From: Pseudomonadota bacterium
Lineage (GTDB): Bacteria > Pseudomonadota > Alphaproteobacteria > Rhizobiales > Afifellaceae
Assembly: GCA_023417735.1 (NCBI GenBank)
Contig: JAEZEK010000422.1
Span: 1 to 6,723 of the forward strand
DNA: 6,723 bases
Direction: 5' to 3'
The notes beneath the pieces were generated by a model. The model saw only the letters and a list, made by a program, of their open reading frames with translations, searched no databases and was not told the DNA's origin. Each line of letters opens with the position of its first letter. Within the stretch, counting starts at the first letter, position 1. Below are positions 1-6,723 of the stretch, piece by piece. A program made the translations under genes and the position numbers.

Positions 1-187
1 CCCATGACGCACGCCTTCACCATCGGCTGGGCGCGCATGACGACCACGCCGGGCCCGGCTGAGGCCGAAGCCCGGCGAGGACACGGGCGGCGGCATCCGC
101 ATCCTCGGAAGGGTCGGCGGCCGGCCGCGGCTGCGGAGAGGACGCACCGGCGCCAAGGAAGGAGGGCCGCGCGGGCACCGCCTCCGT
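1..187. other. Left-edge stretch with no recognisable gene
   Basis: I see no supportable gene here. On the minus strand a reading frame with ATG codons at 38, 23 and 5 runs out of the window (MRAQPMVKACVM...). It could be the start of a gene lying further left, but there is no clear ribosome binding site and I recognise no family. On the plus strand a short frame ends at TGA 60-62 and could equally be the tail of a gene entering from the left. The stretch just downstream of the gdhA stop is very GC-rich and I see no hairpin followed by a T-run, so no intrinsic terminator can be called. Confidence 0.4.
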
Positions 188-1579
<1,392 letters not shown>

Positions 1580-1662
1580 TCATGGGAAGGCTTCGATCCG
1601 GCTTGGGGTGGCTGCCCGCGGTCCGTGGGACGAACCGCCTTGCCGCATCGCCGGCTGGAAGC

Positions 1663-1678
1663 TGCAGAGGCTTCTGCA
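1663..1678. repeat. 16-bp inverted repeat upstream of gdhA
   Basis: TGCAGA and TCTGCA arms flank a 4-bp centre, GGCT. The outer six bases pair perfectly and the centre has one G/T mismatch. It lies about 125 bp upstream of the gdhA start codon, where an operator could sit. No known regulator site is recognised, and a chance repeat is possible. Confidence 0.3.
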
Positions 1679-1873
1679 ACATTCCGCCGGGTCACGCCAC
1701 AACCGCAGTGACGGCAGCGATGCTGATGAGTTTCCGCGTCGCACCCTTGGCAGAACGGGAGGGGGGCTCGGGCCGAATGGGGCCGCGGGGTGGTCCGACG
1801 CATGACCGAGGAGCGCCCCGCTGGGAGCGGATGCCCTGTCGCGCGCCGGCGGCAACCTTGGGAATCGCGGCCG

Positions 1874-1899
1874 GTCCGGCCATACATGTACGGCCGGAC
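1874..1899. repeat. 26-bp near-perfect palindrome after the EF-hand gene
   Basis: Arms GTCCGGCC (1874-1881) and GGCCGGAC (1892-1899) pair perfectly around an inner perfect palindrome TACATGTA (1883-1890). The only mismatch is A1882 against C1891. Past one further mismatch (G1873/G1900) three more outer pairs extend it to 1870-1903. It starts 22 nt past the stop codon of the EF-hand gene in the direction of that transcript. As RNA it would fold into a very stable hairpin, but no T-run follows, so it is not a classical intrinsic terminator. It could protect the mRNA 3' end, help Rho-dependent stopping, or be a dimeric protein-binding site on DNA. Confidence 0.6.
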
Positions 1900-1921
1900 G
1901 GGCGAGGTTTGGGATCTCGGA

Positions 1922-2527
1922 TCAGCCGTTGTTCGGCCGGGTCTCGCCATCGGGTGCCGGCAGCGGCTGCGGCGCCTGCTGGCGCTGCGGGCCGCGACCG
2001 TCCCGCGGACCGGTCCGACGCATGTCGGAGCGATCGAGCGCGCCGTCCTCGTTCCGATCGAACCGCTCGACCATCCGGTCGAAGCGCGCGTTGAACTCCT
2101 CGGCCGTCACCTTGCCGTCGCCGTCACGGTCGTGAGCCTGGAAGGCGCGCACCATGCGCTCGCGCATGGCGTCGAGCCAGAGCGCCTGGTACTCCTCGAG
2201 CGACAGCGTGCCGTCGCCGTCGGCGTCGAAGCGGGCGAGGCGGTCGCCGCGAACGGCGTCGATCTCGTCCTGCGTGATCCGGCCGTCGCCGTCGGCATCG
2301 AACTGCTCGAACATGCCGCGCATCGCGAAGCCCTCGCGGCCCGGGCCCTGGCCGCGCTGGAAGCCGTGCTTCCGGTCGGGGCCGTGGCCGCGCATGGCCT
2401 GATGATCGCCCTTCCGCCAGCCCTGGCCGCCATGGCCGTAGCTGTCGGCGAAGCTCGGCGCGGCGACGGCCAGGCTCGCACCCGCGGCGAGGAGAAGAGC
2501 CAGCAGAGTCTTTGTCGGGGTCTTCAT
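1922..2527 (-). CDS. Secreted EF-hand calcium-binding protein
   Basis: A 201-residue exported protein predicted to bind calcium in the periplasm or outside the cell. It begins with a Sec-type signal peptide: KTPTK, then a hydrophobic Leu/Ala core over about residues 8-23, with likely cleavage after A27 (PSFA/DS). Residues 28-70 are a Gly/His/Arg-rich low-complexity linker. Four EF-hand loops follow: D77-E88 (DADGDGRITQDE), D101-E112 (DADGDGTLSLEE), D133-E144 (DRDGDGKVTAEE) and D157-D168 (DRNEDGALDRSD). The first three are canonical; the fourth ends in Asp rather than Glu and may bind more weakly. The tail is Pro/Gln/Arg-rich. The ATG at 2525-2527 is chosen because AAGAGG lies 6 nt upstream and the signal peptide begins there, although the frame stays open far upstream. 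It is transcribed away from a two-component operon. Ligand and partner are not shown by sequence. Confidence 0.9.
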   Translation of the reverse strand: MKTPTKTLLALLLAAGASLAVAAPSFADSYGHGGQGWRKGDHQAMRGHGPDRKHGFQRGQGPGREGFAMRGMFEQFDADGDGRITQDEIDAVRGDRLARFDADGDGTLSLEEYQALWLDAMRERMVRAFQAHDRDGDGKVTAEEFNARFDRMVERFDRNEDGALDRSDMRRTGPRDGRGPQRQQAPQPLPAPDGETRPNNG

Positions 2528-2533
2528 GGGGAA

Positions 2534-2539
2534 CCTCTT
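2534..2539 (-). promoter_or_regulatory. Ribosome binding site of the EF-hand gene
   Basis: AAGAGG on the minus strand, 6 nt before the ATG at 2527. It settles the start, since the open frame continues upstream through the divergent region and across the antisense strand of the response regulator gene. Confidence 0.75.
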
Positions 2540-2585
2540 TCCCGTTGTTGGACGGGATCGATATAGGCTCCGCCGGTCCCGGGAG

Positions 2586-2620
2586 TTTGTCGGGAACCCG
2601 GGTCTTTGTCCCGGCCTGTC
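2586..2620. promoter_or_regulatory. Repeated TTTGTC elements in the divergent region, possible response-regulator sites
   Basis: TTTGTC occurs at 2586-2591 and 2605-2610, and a related CCTGTC at 2615-2620. The shared TGTC cores start at 2588, 2607 and 2617, so they are 19 and 10 bp apart, close to two turns and one turn of DNA. OmpR-family regulators commonly bind direct half-sites about 10 bp apart (family knowledge). Placement between the EF-hand gene and the regulator gene would suit control of both, including autoregulation. The elements are short and the assignment is inference. Confidence 0.35.
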
Positions 2621-2647
2621 GCAGGTGGGCGGGCTGTTACATCCGGA

Positions 2648-2653
2648 TACAAT
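2648..2653 (+). promoter_or_regulatory. Possible -10 element for the response regulator operon
   Basis: TACAAT differs from the TATAAT consensus at one base and sits in the only AT-rich patch of the divergent region (2638-2657), about 64 bp before the regulator ATG. No good -35 box lies 16-18 bp upstream, so a promoter here would need an activator or another sigma factor, or the match is fortuitous. Confidence 0.35.
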
Positions 2654-2661
2654 TTTCCGTC

Positions 2662-2678
2662 GCCCGGCCCCGCCGGGC
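2662..2678 (+). repeat. Perfect 7-bp stem with CCC loop in the regulator leader
   Basis: GCCCGGC (2662-2668), loop CCC, GCCGGGC (2672-2678). If transcription starts about 7 nt after the TACAAT, this hairpin would lie at the very 5' end of the operon mRNA. No T-run follows on either strand, so it is not an intrinsic terminator. Short GC hairpins arise easily in DNA of this composition. Confidence 0.35.
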
Positions 2679-2716
2679 CTGCATATTTGGGCGGAAGCGA
2701 GGCCTTGCGAACCCTG

Positions 2717-3445
2717 ATGGAATCCTCTCCGCACATCCTGGTCGTCGACGATGCCGCCGACATCCGCGAGCCGCTCTCGCGATATCTCGCGAAGAACGGC
2801 TTCCGCGTCTCGACCGCCTCCGGCGGCCACGACATGCGGCGGGTCCTGAAGACCAGCGCCATCGATCTCGTCGTGCTCGACATCATGATGCCCGGGGAGG
2901 ACGGGCTTTCGCTCTGCCGGATGCTGCGGGAGACGACCGGCATACCGGTGATCCTGCTCACCGCCCTCGCGGAGGATACCGACCGCGTGATCGGCCTGGA
3001 GATCGGCGCGGACGATTACGTGACGAAGCCGTTCAATCCGCGCGAACTGCTCGCCCGCATCCGGGCGGTGCTCCGCAGGGCCCAGTCGTTGCCGAAGAGG
3101 GCGGAGACGATCGGTGGTGGAACCCGGGTGGCGTTCGACCGCTGGATGCTCGACGCCGGGCGTCGCGAACTCACCGGGGCCGACGGCGTGGCCGTCCCGC
3201 TCAGCACGGCCGAGTTCCGCCTCCTCACCGTGTTCCTGCAGCGGCCGGGCGTCGTCCTCTCGCGCGAGCAGCTCCTGGACCTGACGCGGGGCCGGTCGAT
3301 GGAGCCGTTCGACCGTTCCATCGACAACCAGGTGAGCCGGCTGCGCAAGAAGATCGAGGCAGATCCGAAGAACCCGAGCCTCATCAAGACGGTCTGGGCC
3401 GGCGGCTATGTCTTCGCCGCCGAGCCGCACGAGGCCGACGCATGA
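2717..3445 (+). CDS. OmpR-family two-component response regulator
   Basis: A 242-residue cytoplasmic DNA-binding regulator, phosphorylated by the kinase encoded next to it. The receiver domain spans about residues 6-120, with acidic pocket D11/D12, phospho-acceptor D55 (VVLDIMMPGEDG), T82, Y101 and K104 (DDYVTKPFNPRELL). The winged-helix output domain covers about 139-235 and ends in RSIDNQVSRLRKKIE and a TVWAGGYVF wing. Resemblance to E. coli OmpR is close in both domains, but orthology with the osmoregulator is not implied. The ATG at 2717 gives a normal N-terminus (MESSPHILVVDD). A TTG at 2705 has a better spaced GGAAG and would add four residues. The gene overlaps the kinase start by 4 nt (ATGA), indicating translational coupling. 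It is divergent from the EF-hand gene and probably autoregulated through the shared upstream region (inference). Confidence 0.95.
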   Translation: MESSPHILVVDDAADIREPLSRYLAKNGFRVSTASGGHDMRRVLKTSAIDLVVLDIMMPGEDGLSLCRMLRETTGIPVILLTALAEDTDRVIGLEIGADDYVTKPFNPRELLARIRAVLRRAQSLPKRAETIGGGTRVAFDRWMLDAGRRELTGADGVAVPLSTAEFRLLTVFLQRPGVVLSREQLLDLTRGRSMEPFDRSIDNQVSRLRKKIEADPKNPSLIKTVWAGGYVFAAEPHEADA

Positions 3446-4857
3446 AGGCCCTGCCGAAGAGTCTCGGCGCGCAGCTGGTTGCGCTCCTCTTCGCGGCGCT
3501 CGTCGCCTCGCAGGCGCTCACGCTTTGGGTGCTGTCCGACGAGCGCACCGAGGCGCTGTGGCAGGCGAACCGGACCGGGCTCCTCGAGCGCACCGCGTCG
3601 GCGCTTCGGATGCTCGAGCTCGCACCGACCGACATGCGTGCGCCGCTGGCGGAGGCGGCAGGTTCCCGGCGCATCCGCTTCTGGGTGAGCGATGACAGCG
3701 CCGTCGCAGCCGCGACGCGGCAATCCGGGCCGCTCGCCATGCAGTTCGACCGCATGCTGGGCTCGCGCCTCCGCGCTCCGCCCCGGCTCGCGTTCCTCGA
3801 GCGCGACGAAGAGGCCGGTCCGCTGCGCTCGGTGCCGCTGCCGCAGGAGCGCGGCGAGCGCCGGGAGTGGCGCCGCCGCATCGCGGACGAGCGGCTCGAC
3901 CTCGTCGTGTCTGTCCCGCTGCGCGATGCCGGCTGGCTCAACGCCCAGACCCGCATGCGGGGCGAGCCGATCGGCCTGCCCTGGCCCTCGCTCGTCTCGA
4001 CCGCAGCCATGGCGCTCGCGATCCTGCTGATCGTGGCGTTCATGGCGCGGCGCGTCACGCGGCCGCTCGGAGCGCTCGCCGCGAACGCCGACGCGTTCGG
4101 CCGCGGCGCGCCGGTGAGCCGGATCCCCGAGACCGGGCCCGACGAGGTCCGCCGCCTGACGGCCGCCTTCAACGGCATGCAGGAGCGCCTCCACCGCTTC
4201 ATAGCGGATCGGACGCGCATGCTCGCCGCGATCGGGCACGACCTGCGGACGCCCATCACGTCGCTCCGGCTCCGGGCCGAGCTGGTCGATGACGACGAGA
4301 CCCGCGAGAAGATGCTCGCGACGCTCGGGGAGATGCAGGCGATGACGGAGGCGGCGCTCGACTTCGCGCGCCAGGACGCCCGGCCGGAGGAGATGCGCCG
4401 GGTCGATCTCGCCGCGCTCCTTTCGAGCGTGGCCGACGATCTCGCCGAGGTCGGCATGGACGTGACGGTCGCCGAGGCAGCCCGGCTGCCTTATGCCTGC
4501 CGGCCGAACGCGCTCCGCCGCGCGATCCGCAACCTGATCCAGAATGCGGTGCAGTACGGGACGCGGGCGCGGGTGAGCCTCGCGGATACGCCCGCCGGCC
4601 CGATCGTCGCCGTCGAGGACGATGGCCCCGGCATCCCGGACGGGCGCCTCGCCGACGTCTTCGAACCCTTCGTCCGGCTGGAGGCCTCGCGCAGCCGCGA
4701 GACGGGGGGCGTGGGCCTGGGCCTCGCCATCGCGCGGTCCGTCGTGCGCAGCCATGGCGGCGACATCGTTCTCGCGAACCGGGCCGAGGGCGGGCTGCGC
4801 GCCGAGATCCGCTTGCCCCGCCTGCTCCCGGAGGACGCCGCGACGGCTGGCGGTTGA
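3442..4857 (+). CDS. EnvZ-like membrane sensor histidine kinase
   Basis: A 471-residue inner-membrane kinase that should phosphorylate the preceding regulator. Transmembrane segment 1 spans about residues 10-31 and segment 2 about 184-202. Between them is a periplasmic sensor region of about 150 residues, rich in Arg, Glu and Asp, with no domain I recognise. A HAMP linker (about 203-255) begins MARRVTRPLGAL. The H-box is GHDLRTPITSLRLRAE with phospho-acceptor H266, of the EnvZ HDLRTP type. The ATPase domain has the N-box NLIQNAVQYG (N364, N368), G1 DDGPGIP (393-399), F-box FEPF (407-410) and G2 GGVGLGLAI (422-430). All kinase motifs are intact. The ATG at 3442 overlaps the regulator stop and has GAGG 7 nt upstream. 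The signal sensed is unknown; a divalent cation or envelope state is suggested only by the neighbouring EF-hand gene. Confidence 0.95.
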   Translation: MKALPKSLGAQLVALLFAALVASQALTLWVLSDERTEALWQANRTGLLERTASALRMLELAPTDMRAPLAEAAGSRRIRFWVSDDSAVAAATRQSGPLAMQFDRMLGSRLRAPPRLAFLERDEEAGPLRSVPLPQERGERREWRRRIADERLDLVVSVPLRDAGWLNAQTRMRGEPIGLPWPSLVSTAAMALAILLIVAFMARRVTRPLGALAANADAFGRGAPVSRIPETGPDEVRRLTAAFNGMQERLHRFIADRTRMLAAIGHDLRTPITSLRLRAELVDDDETREKMLATLGEMQAMTEAALDFARQDARPEEMRRVDLAALLSSVADDLAEVGMDVTVAEAARLPYACRPNALRRAIRNLIQNAVQYGTRARVSLADTPAGPIVAVEDDGPGIPDGRLADVFEPFVRLEASRSRETGGVGLGLAIARSVVRSHGGDIVLANRAEGGLRAEIRLPRLLPEDAATAGG

Positions 4858-4882
4858 GGCCGCCCCACCCTAGATCGTGGCG

Positions 4883-4888
4883 AGGAGG
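4883..4888 (+). promoter_or_regulatory. Ribosome binding site of the TerB-family gene
   Basis: AGGAGG, a perfect Shine-Dalgarno core, 6 nt before the ATG at 4895. It decides the start in favour of 4895 over an in-frame GTG at 4877, which lies upstream of this site. Confidence 0.85.
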
Positions 4889-4894
4889 TCTTTC

Positions 4895-5371
4895 ATGCTC
4901 GACGCGATCCGCGAGATGGTCCGGAAGGTCGGCCTCGCCCGTCCCGACCACCATTTCGACGACGACGATGCCCGGCTCGCGGTTGCAGCGCTGCTGCTCC
5001 ACGCAGCCGATGTCGATGGCGGCATGTCGCCGGCGGAGCGCGCCAAGGTGCGTGATCTTCTCCGGCGCCAGTACCATCTTTCGGCCGAAGACCTCGACCG
5101 GCTGATCGCGGACGCGACCCGGGCCGAGGAGGAAGCGGTCGATCTCTACTCCTTCACGAGCGTTCTGAAGCGCCAGCTCGGCGACGCCGACCGGGTGGCC
5201 GTCGTGCGCCTTCTCTGGGAGATCGTCTACGCTGACGGCGAAGCCCAGGAGTTCGAGGAGAACCTCGTCTGGCGCGTCGCCGAGCTGCTCGCTGTGCCCC
5301 GGGAGCAACGCCTCTCGGCCAAAGCAGCCGTGGCCGACAGCATCACCCCTCCCAACGATGCCGAAGCATGA
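4895..5371 (+). CDS. TerB-family protein (tellurite-resistance-like fold)
   Basis: A 158-residue, probably cytoplasmic, all-helical protein of the TerB/TerB-like superfamily. Two acidic signatures typical of the family are visible: AADVDGGMSPAE (about 37-48, D39 and D41) and VYADGEAQEFEE (about 111-122, D114 and E116), the repeated 'DxDG/ADG' turns where TerB proteins carry conserved acidic, metal-binding residues. The N-terminus (MLDAIREMVRKVGL) looks amphipathic and is followed by an Asp run (DDDD, 22-25). There is no signal peptide. No other ter gene (terA, C, D, E or Z) is in view, so the name gives a fold, not tellurite resistance; lone TerB-like proteins are common in alphaproteobacteria and mostly uncharacterised. 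It starts 37 nt after the kinase stop and may be co-transcribed with the two-component operon. Confidence 0.85.
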   Translation: MLDAIREMVRKVGLARPDHHFDDDDARLAVAALLLHAADVDGGMSPAERAKVRDLLRRQYHLSAEDLDRLIADATRAEEEAVDLYSFTSVLKRQLGDADRVAVVRLLWEIVYADGEAQEFEENLVWRVAELLAVPREQRLSAKAAVADSITPPNDAEA

Positions 5372-5397
5372 TATTTGGGCTCGCCTGAATGTTCGGC
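5360..5397 (+). repeat. Inverted repeat spanning the TerB-gene stop and the upstream ATG of the amidotransferase
   Basis: GCCGAA(g)CAT at 5360-5369 can pair with ATGTTCGGC at 5389-5397, nine base pairs with one bulged G and a 19-nt loop. The loop side contains most of the TerB-gene stop codon and the right arm contains ATG 5389. If formed in the mRNA it would mask that ATG, which favours translation from 5428. No T-run follows, so it is not an intrinsic terminator. It may be fortuitous. Confidence 0.3.
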
Positions 5398-5427
5398 ACT
5401 TTCGATTCGTGTCCAGTCGCTCAGCGC

Positions 5428-6159
5428 ATGTCGATCCCGTCCGCCCGCGAGAAGATCCTCGTCGTTCTCCACCAGGAGCATTCCAGCCCGGGGAAGCTCG
5501 GGCAGATGCTCCTCGCCAAGGGCTTCGATCTCGACGTCAGGAAGCCCCGTTTCGGCGATCCGCTGCCCGAGACGATGGCCGGCCATGCCGGCGCCGTCAT
5601 CTTCGGCGGACCGATGAGCGCGAACGACCCTGACGACTACATCCGCCGCGAGACCGACTGGATCGGCGTGCCGCTGGCGGAAGGCGCGCCGTTCCTCGGC
5701 ATCTGCCTCGGCGCACAGATGATGGCGAAGCATCTCGGCGGGACGGTTACGAGCCATTGCGACGGCTGCTGCGAGATCGGGTTCTACCGGCTTGCGGCGA
5801 CGGCGGCGGGGCGCGCCCTCTGCGACTGGCCGGCCATGGTCTACCAGTGGCACCGGGAGGGCTTCACGCTGCCCGCCGGATGCGAGCTCCTGGCGCGGGG
5901 GGAAGTGTTCGAGAACCAGGCCTATCGCTGCGGCCCGGCCTTCGGGCTGCAGTTCCACAGCGAGCTCACCTACGCCATGGCCTGCCGCTGGACCGTCCGG
6001 GGCGCCGAACGCTTCGCGCTGCCGATGGCGCAGCCGCGCCGCGAGCACATGGCCGGGTGGTTCCGCTACGACCCGGCCGTCCGGGCGTGGCTTGCGACCT
6101 TCCTGGACGTGTGGCTGGCGCAGGACTGCCGGGATCGCGAGCGCCGCCGGGCAGCTTGA
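5428..6159 (+). CDS. Class I glutamine amidotransferase, stand-alone domain
   Basis: A 243-residue cytoplasmic protein with one class I (triad) glutaminase domain, related to the amidotransferase half of GMP synthase. It should release ammonia from glutamine for an acceptor that the sequence does not reveal; no synthase domain is fused. Visible motifs are FGGPMSANDPDD (oxyanion region, about 59-70), the nucleophile elbow PFLGICLGAQ with Cys93, and QFHSE with catalytic His177 and Glu179. Most relatives have Pro where Ser178 is. Cysteines C111, C114 and C115 cluster in the lid region (HCDGCCE). The start is uncertain: ATG 5428 gives a family-like N-terminus (MSIPSAREKILVVLH), while ATG 5389 would add 13 residues unlike the family. 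Neither has a good ribosome binding site. The gene follows the TerB-family gene by 56 nt and ends 6 nt before the converging cobK gene. Confidence 0.88.
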   Translation: MSIPSAREKILVVLHQEHSSPGKLGQMLLAKGFDLDVRKPRFGDPLPETMAGHAGAVIFGGPMSANDPDDYIRRETDWIGVPLAEGAPFLGICLGAQMMAKHLGGTVTSHCDGCCEIGFYRLAATAAGRALCDWPAMVYQWHREGFTLPAGCELLARGEVFENQAYRCGPAFGLQFHSELTYAMACRWTVRGAERFALPMAQPRREHMAGWFRYDPAVRAWLATFLDVWLAQDCRDRERRRAA

Positions 6160-6165
6160 CCGGGG

Positions 6166-6723
6166 TCAGACGCTCCCGATCTCCTCCCTCGCCCTGAACA
6201 GGGTACGCTCCAGCCAGACGATGCACTCGTCCACCGTCCCGGCGCTGTCGCCGGGCGGGACCGGCGGGCGCTCCACGAGGATCACGGGCAGGCCCAAGCG
6301 GCGCGCCGCCTCGATCTTCGCGCCCGCCCTGCCGCCGGAGTCCTTGGAGACGAGGTGGTCGATGCGGTGGGTCTGGAGGAGCTCCATCTCGGTCTCGGGG
6401 TCGGCGGCGGGGCGGCCGAGGACGAGCTCTCCCGGCGGCAGGACCTCGCCCGGGGCCGGCGGCTCGATCATGCGGAGAAGGCACCAGATGTCCTTGCGGG
6501 CGGCGAACGGCGCGAGCTCGCGCCGGCCGGCGGCGAGGAACACGCGCGCGCCGGAGGGAATCGCCGCGCTCGCCTCCTCCATCGAGGCGACGGGGACGAA
6601 GCGGACGTCCTCCTTCCGCTCGAAGGGCGGGCGCACCAGCTTCAACCGGGGAATACCGGCCGCTTCCGCGGCTTCCGCCGCATGGCGGGCGATCTGCGCG
6701 GCGAACGGGTGGGTGGCGTCGAC
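6166..6723 (-). CDS. cobK: Precorrin-6A reductase, 5' end cut by the window
   Basis: The C-terminal 185 residues of an enzyme normally near 250 residues; the N-terminal quarter lies beyond the right edge. CobK/CbiJ reduces the corrin precursor precorrin-6A (or its cobalt form) to precorrin-6B with NADPH in cobalamin synthesis. The visible part opens with the diagnostic VDATHPFAAQIARHA. Later come RVFLAAGRREL, HLVSKDSGGRAGAKIEAA and the conserved LGLPVILVERP, then a C-terminal helix ending WLERTLFRAREEIGSV. The frame is open to the window end; an internal TTG at 6643-6645 is not the start, because the conserved VDATHPFA motif lies upstream of it. The gene converges on the amidotransferase gene with 6 nt between stop codons. 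Whether the aerobic (CobK) or anaerobic (CbiJ) route applies cannot be told here. Confidence 0.92.
   Translation of the reverse strand, partial: VDATHPFAAQIARHAAEAAEAAGIPRLKLVRPPFERKEDVRFVPVASMEEASAAIPSGARVFLAAGRRELAPFAARKDIWCLLRMIEPPAPGEVLPPGELVLGRPAADPETEMELLQTHRIDHLVSKDSGGRAGAKIEAARRLGLPVILVERPPVPPGDSAGTVDECIVWLERTLFRAREEIGSV

Noticed and set aside
2683..2692. ATATTTGGGC found upstream of the regulator gene and again at 5371-5380
   Set aside because: Two copies of a 10-base word in a window of this size are expected by chance, and their distances to the start codons differ.
2528..3430. Upstream extension of the EF-hand frame to a 502-residue protein
   Set aside because: The extension crosses the divergent region and runs antisense to the response regulator. 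The signal peptide and ribosome binding site fix the start at 2527.
2512..3441. Upstream extension of the kinase frame to 781 residues
   Set aside because: It overlaps the response regulator in another frame and encodes low-complexity sequence. The ATGA overlap at 3442 with GAGG upstream is the natural start.
3406..4755. A 449-codon open frame antisense to the histidine kinase gene
   Set aside because: It lies wholly opposite a kinase with all motifs intact. Its translation is Arg/Ala/Gly-rich with no family resemblance, as expected from GC-rich third positions on the other strand.
4895..5371. A tellurite resistance operon
   Set aside because: Only one TerB-like gene is present, with no terA, terC, terD, terE or terZ partner. 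The fold name does not establish the function.
5227..6048. A 273-codon frame antisense to the amidotransferase gene
   Set aside because: It is a shadow of a well-supported gene, with no recognisable family and no ribosome binding site.

Overview
The window is GC-rich and gene-dense. It reads as chromosomal DNA of an alphaproteobacterium, probably of the Hyphomicrobiales. This is inferred from an EnvZ/OmpR-like regulatory pair, a stand-alone TerB-family protein, an aerobic-type precorrin reductase and strong G/C use at third codon positions. No gene places it precisely. There is no tRNA, rRNA, CRISPR array, insertion sequence or phage gene.

Layout from left to right. Bases 1-187 hold no gene I can name. 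Bases 188-1537 (minus) carry a hexameric NADP-type glutamate dehydrogenase gene, gdhA. It is intact over its full normal length except for one in-frame amber codon (TAG) at 1214-1216, where relatives have a lysine. Bases 1538-1921 are an intergenic stretch with two inverted repeats, the stronger lying just after the stop of the next gene. Bases 1922-2527 (minus) encode a secreted protein with four EF-hand calcium-binding loops. It is transcribed away from an OmpR-type response regulator (2717-3445, plus) and an EnvZ-like histidine kinase (3442-4857, plus), which overlap by ATGA and form one operon. The 189-bp divergent region between them holds repeated TTTGTC elements, a -10-like TACAAT and a small perfect hairpin. 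After a 37-nt gap come a TerB-family protein (4895-5371) and a class I glutamine amidotransferase (about 5428-6159), also plus. A cobK gene (precorrin-6A reductase) converges from the right with only 6 nt between stop codons, and its 5' part is cut off by the window end.

How the genes may work together. The kinase and regulator are a complete two-component system. The divergent secreted EF-hand protein is the obvious candidate target or partner, suggesting a calcium- or envelope-related circuit (inference). terB and the amidotransferase lie close behind the kinase and may be read from the same transcript. gdhA (ammonium assimilation) and cobK (cobalamin synthesis) are unrelated metabolic genes.

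I did not find a clearly new biological system. The two points most worth following are the single amber codon in an otherwise conserved gdhA and the EF-hand/two-component divergent unit with its repeats.
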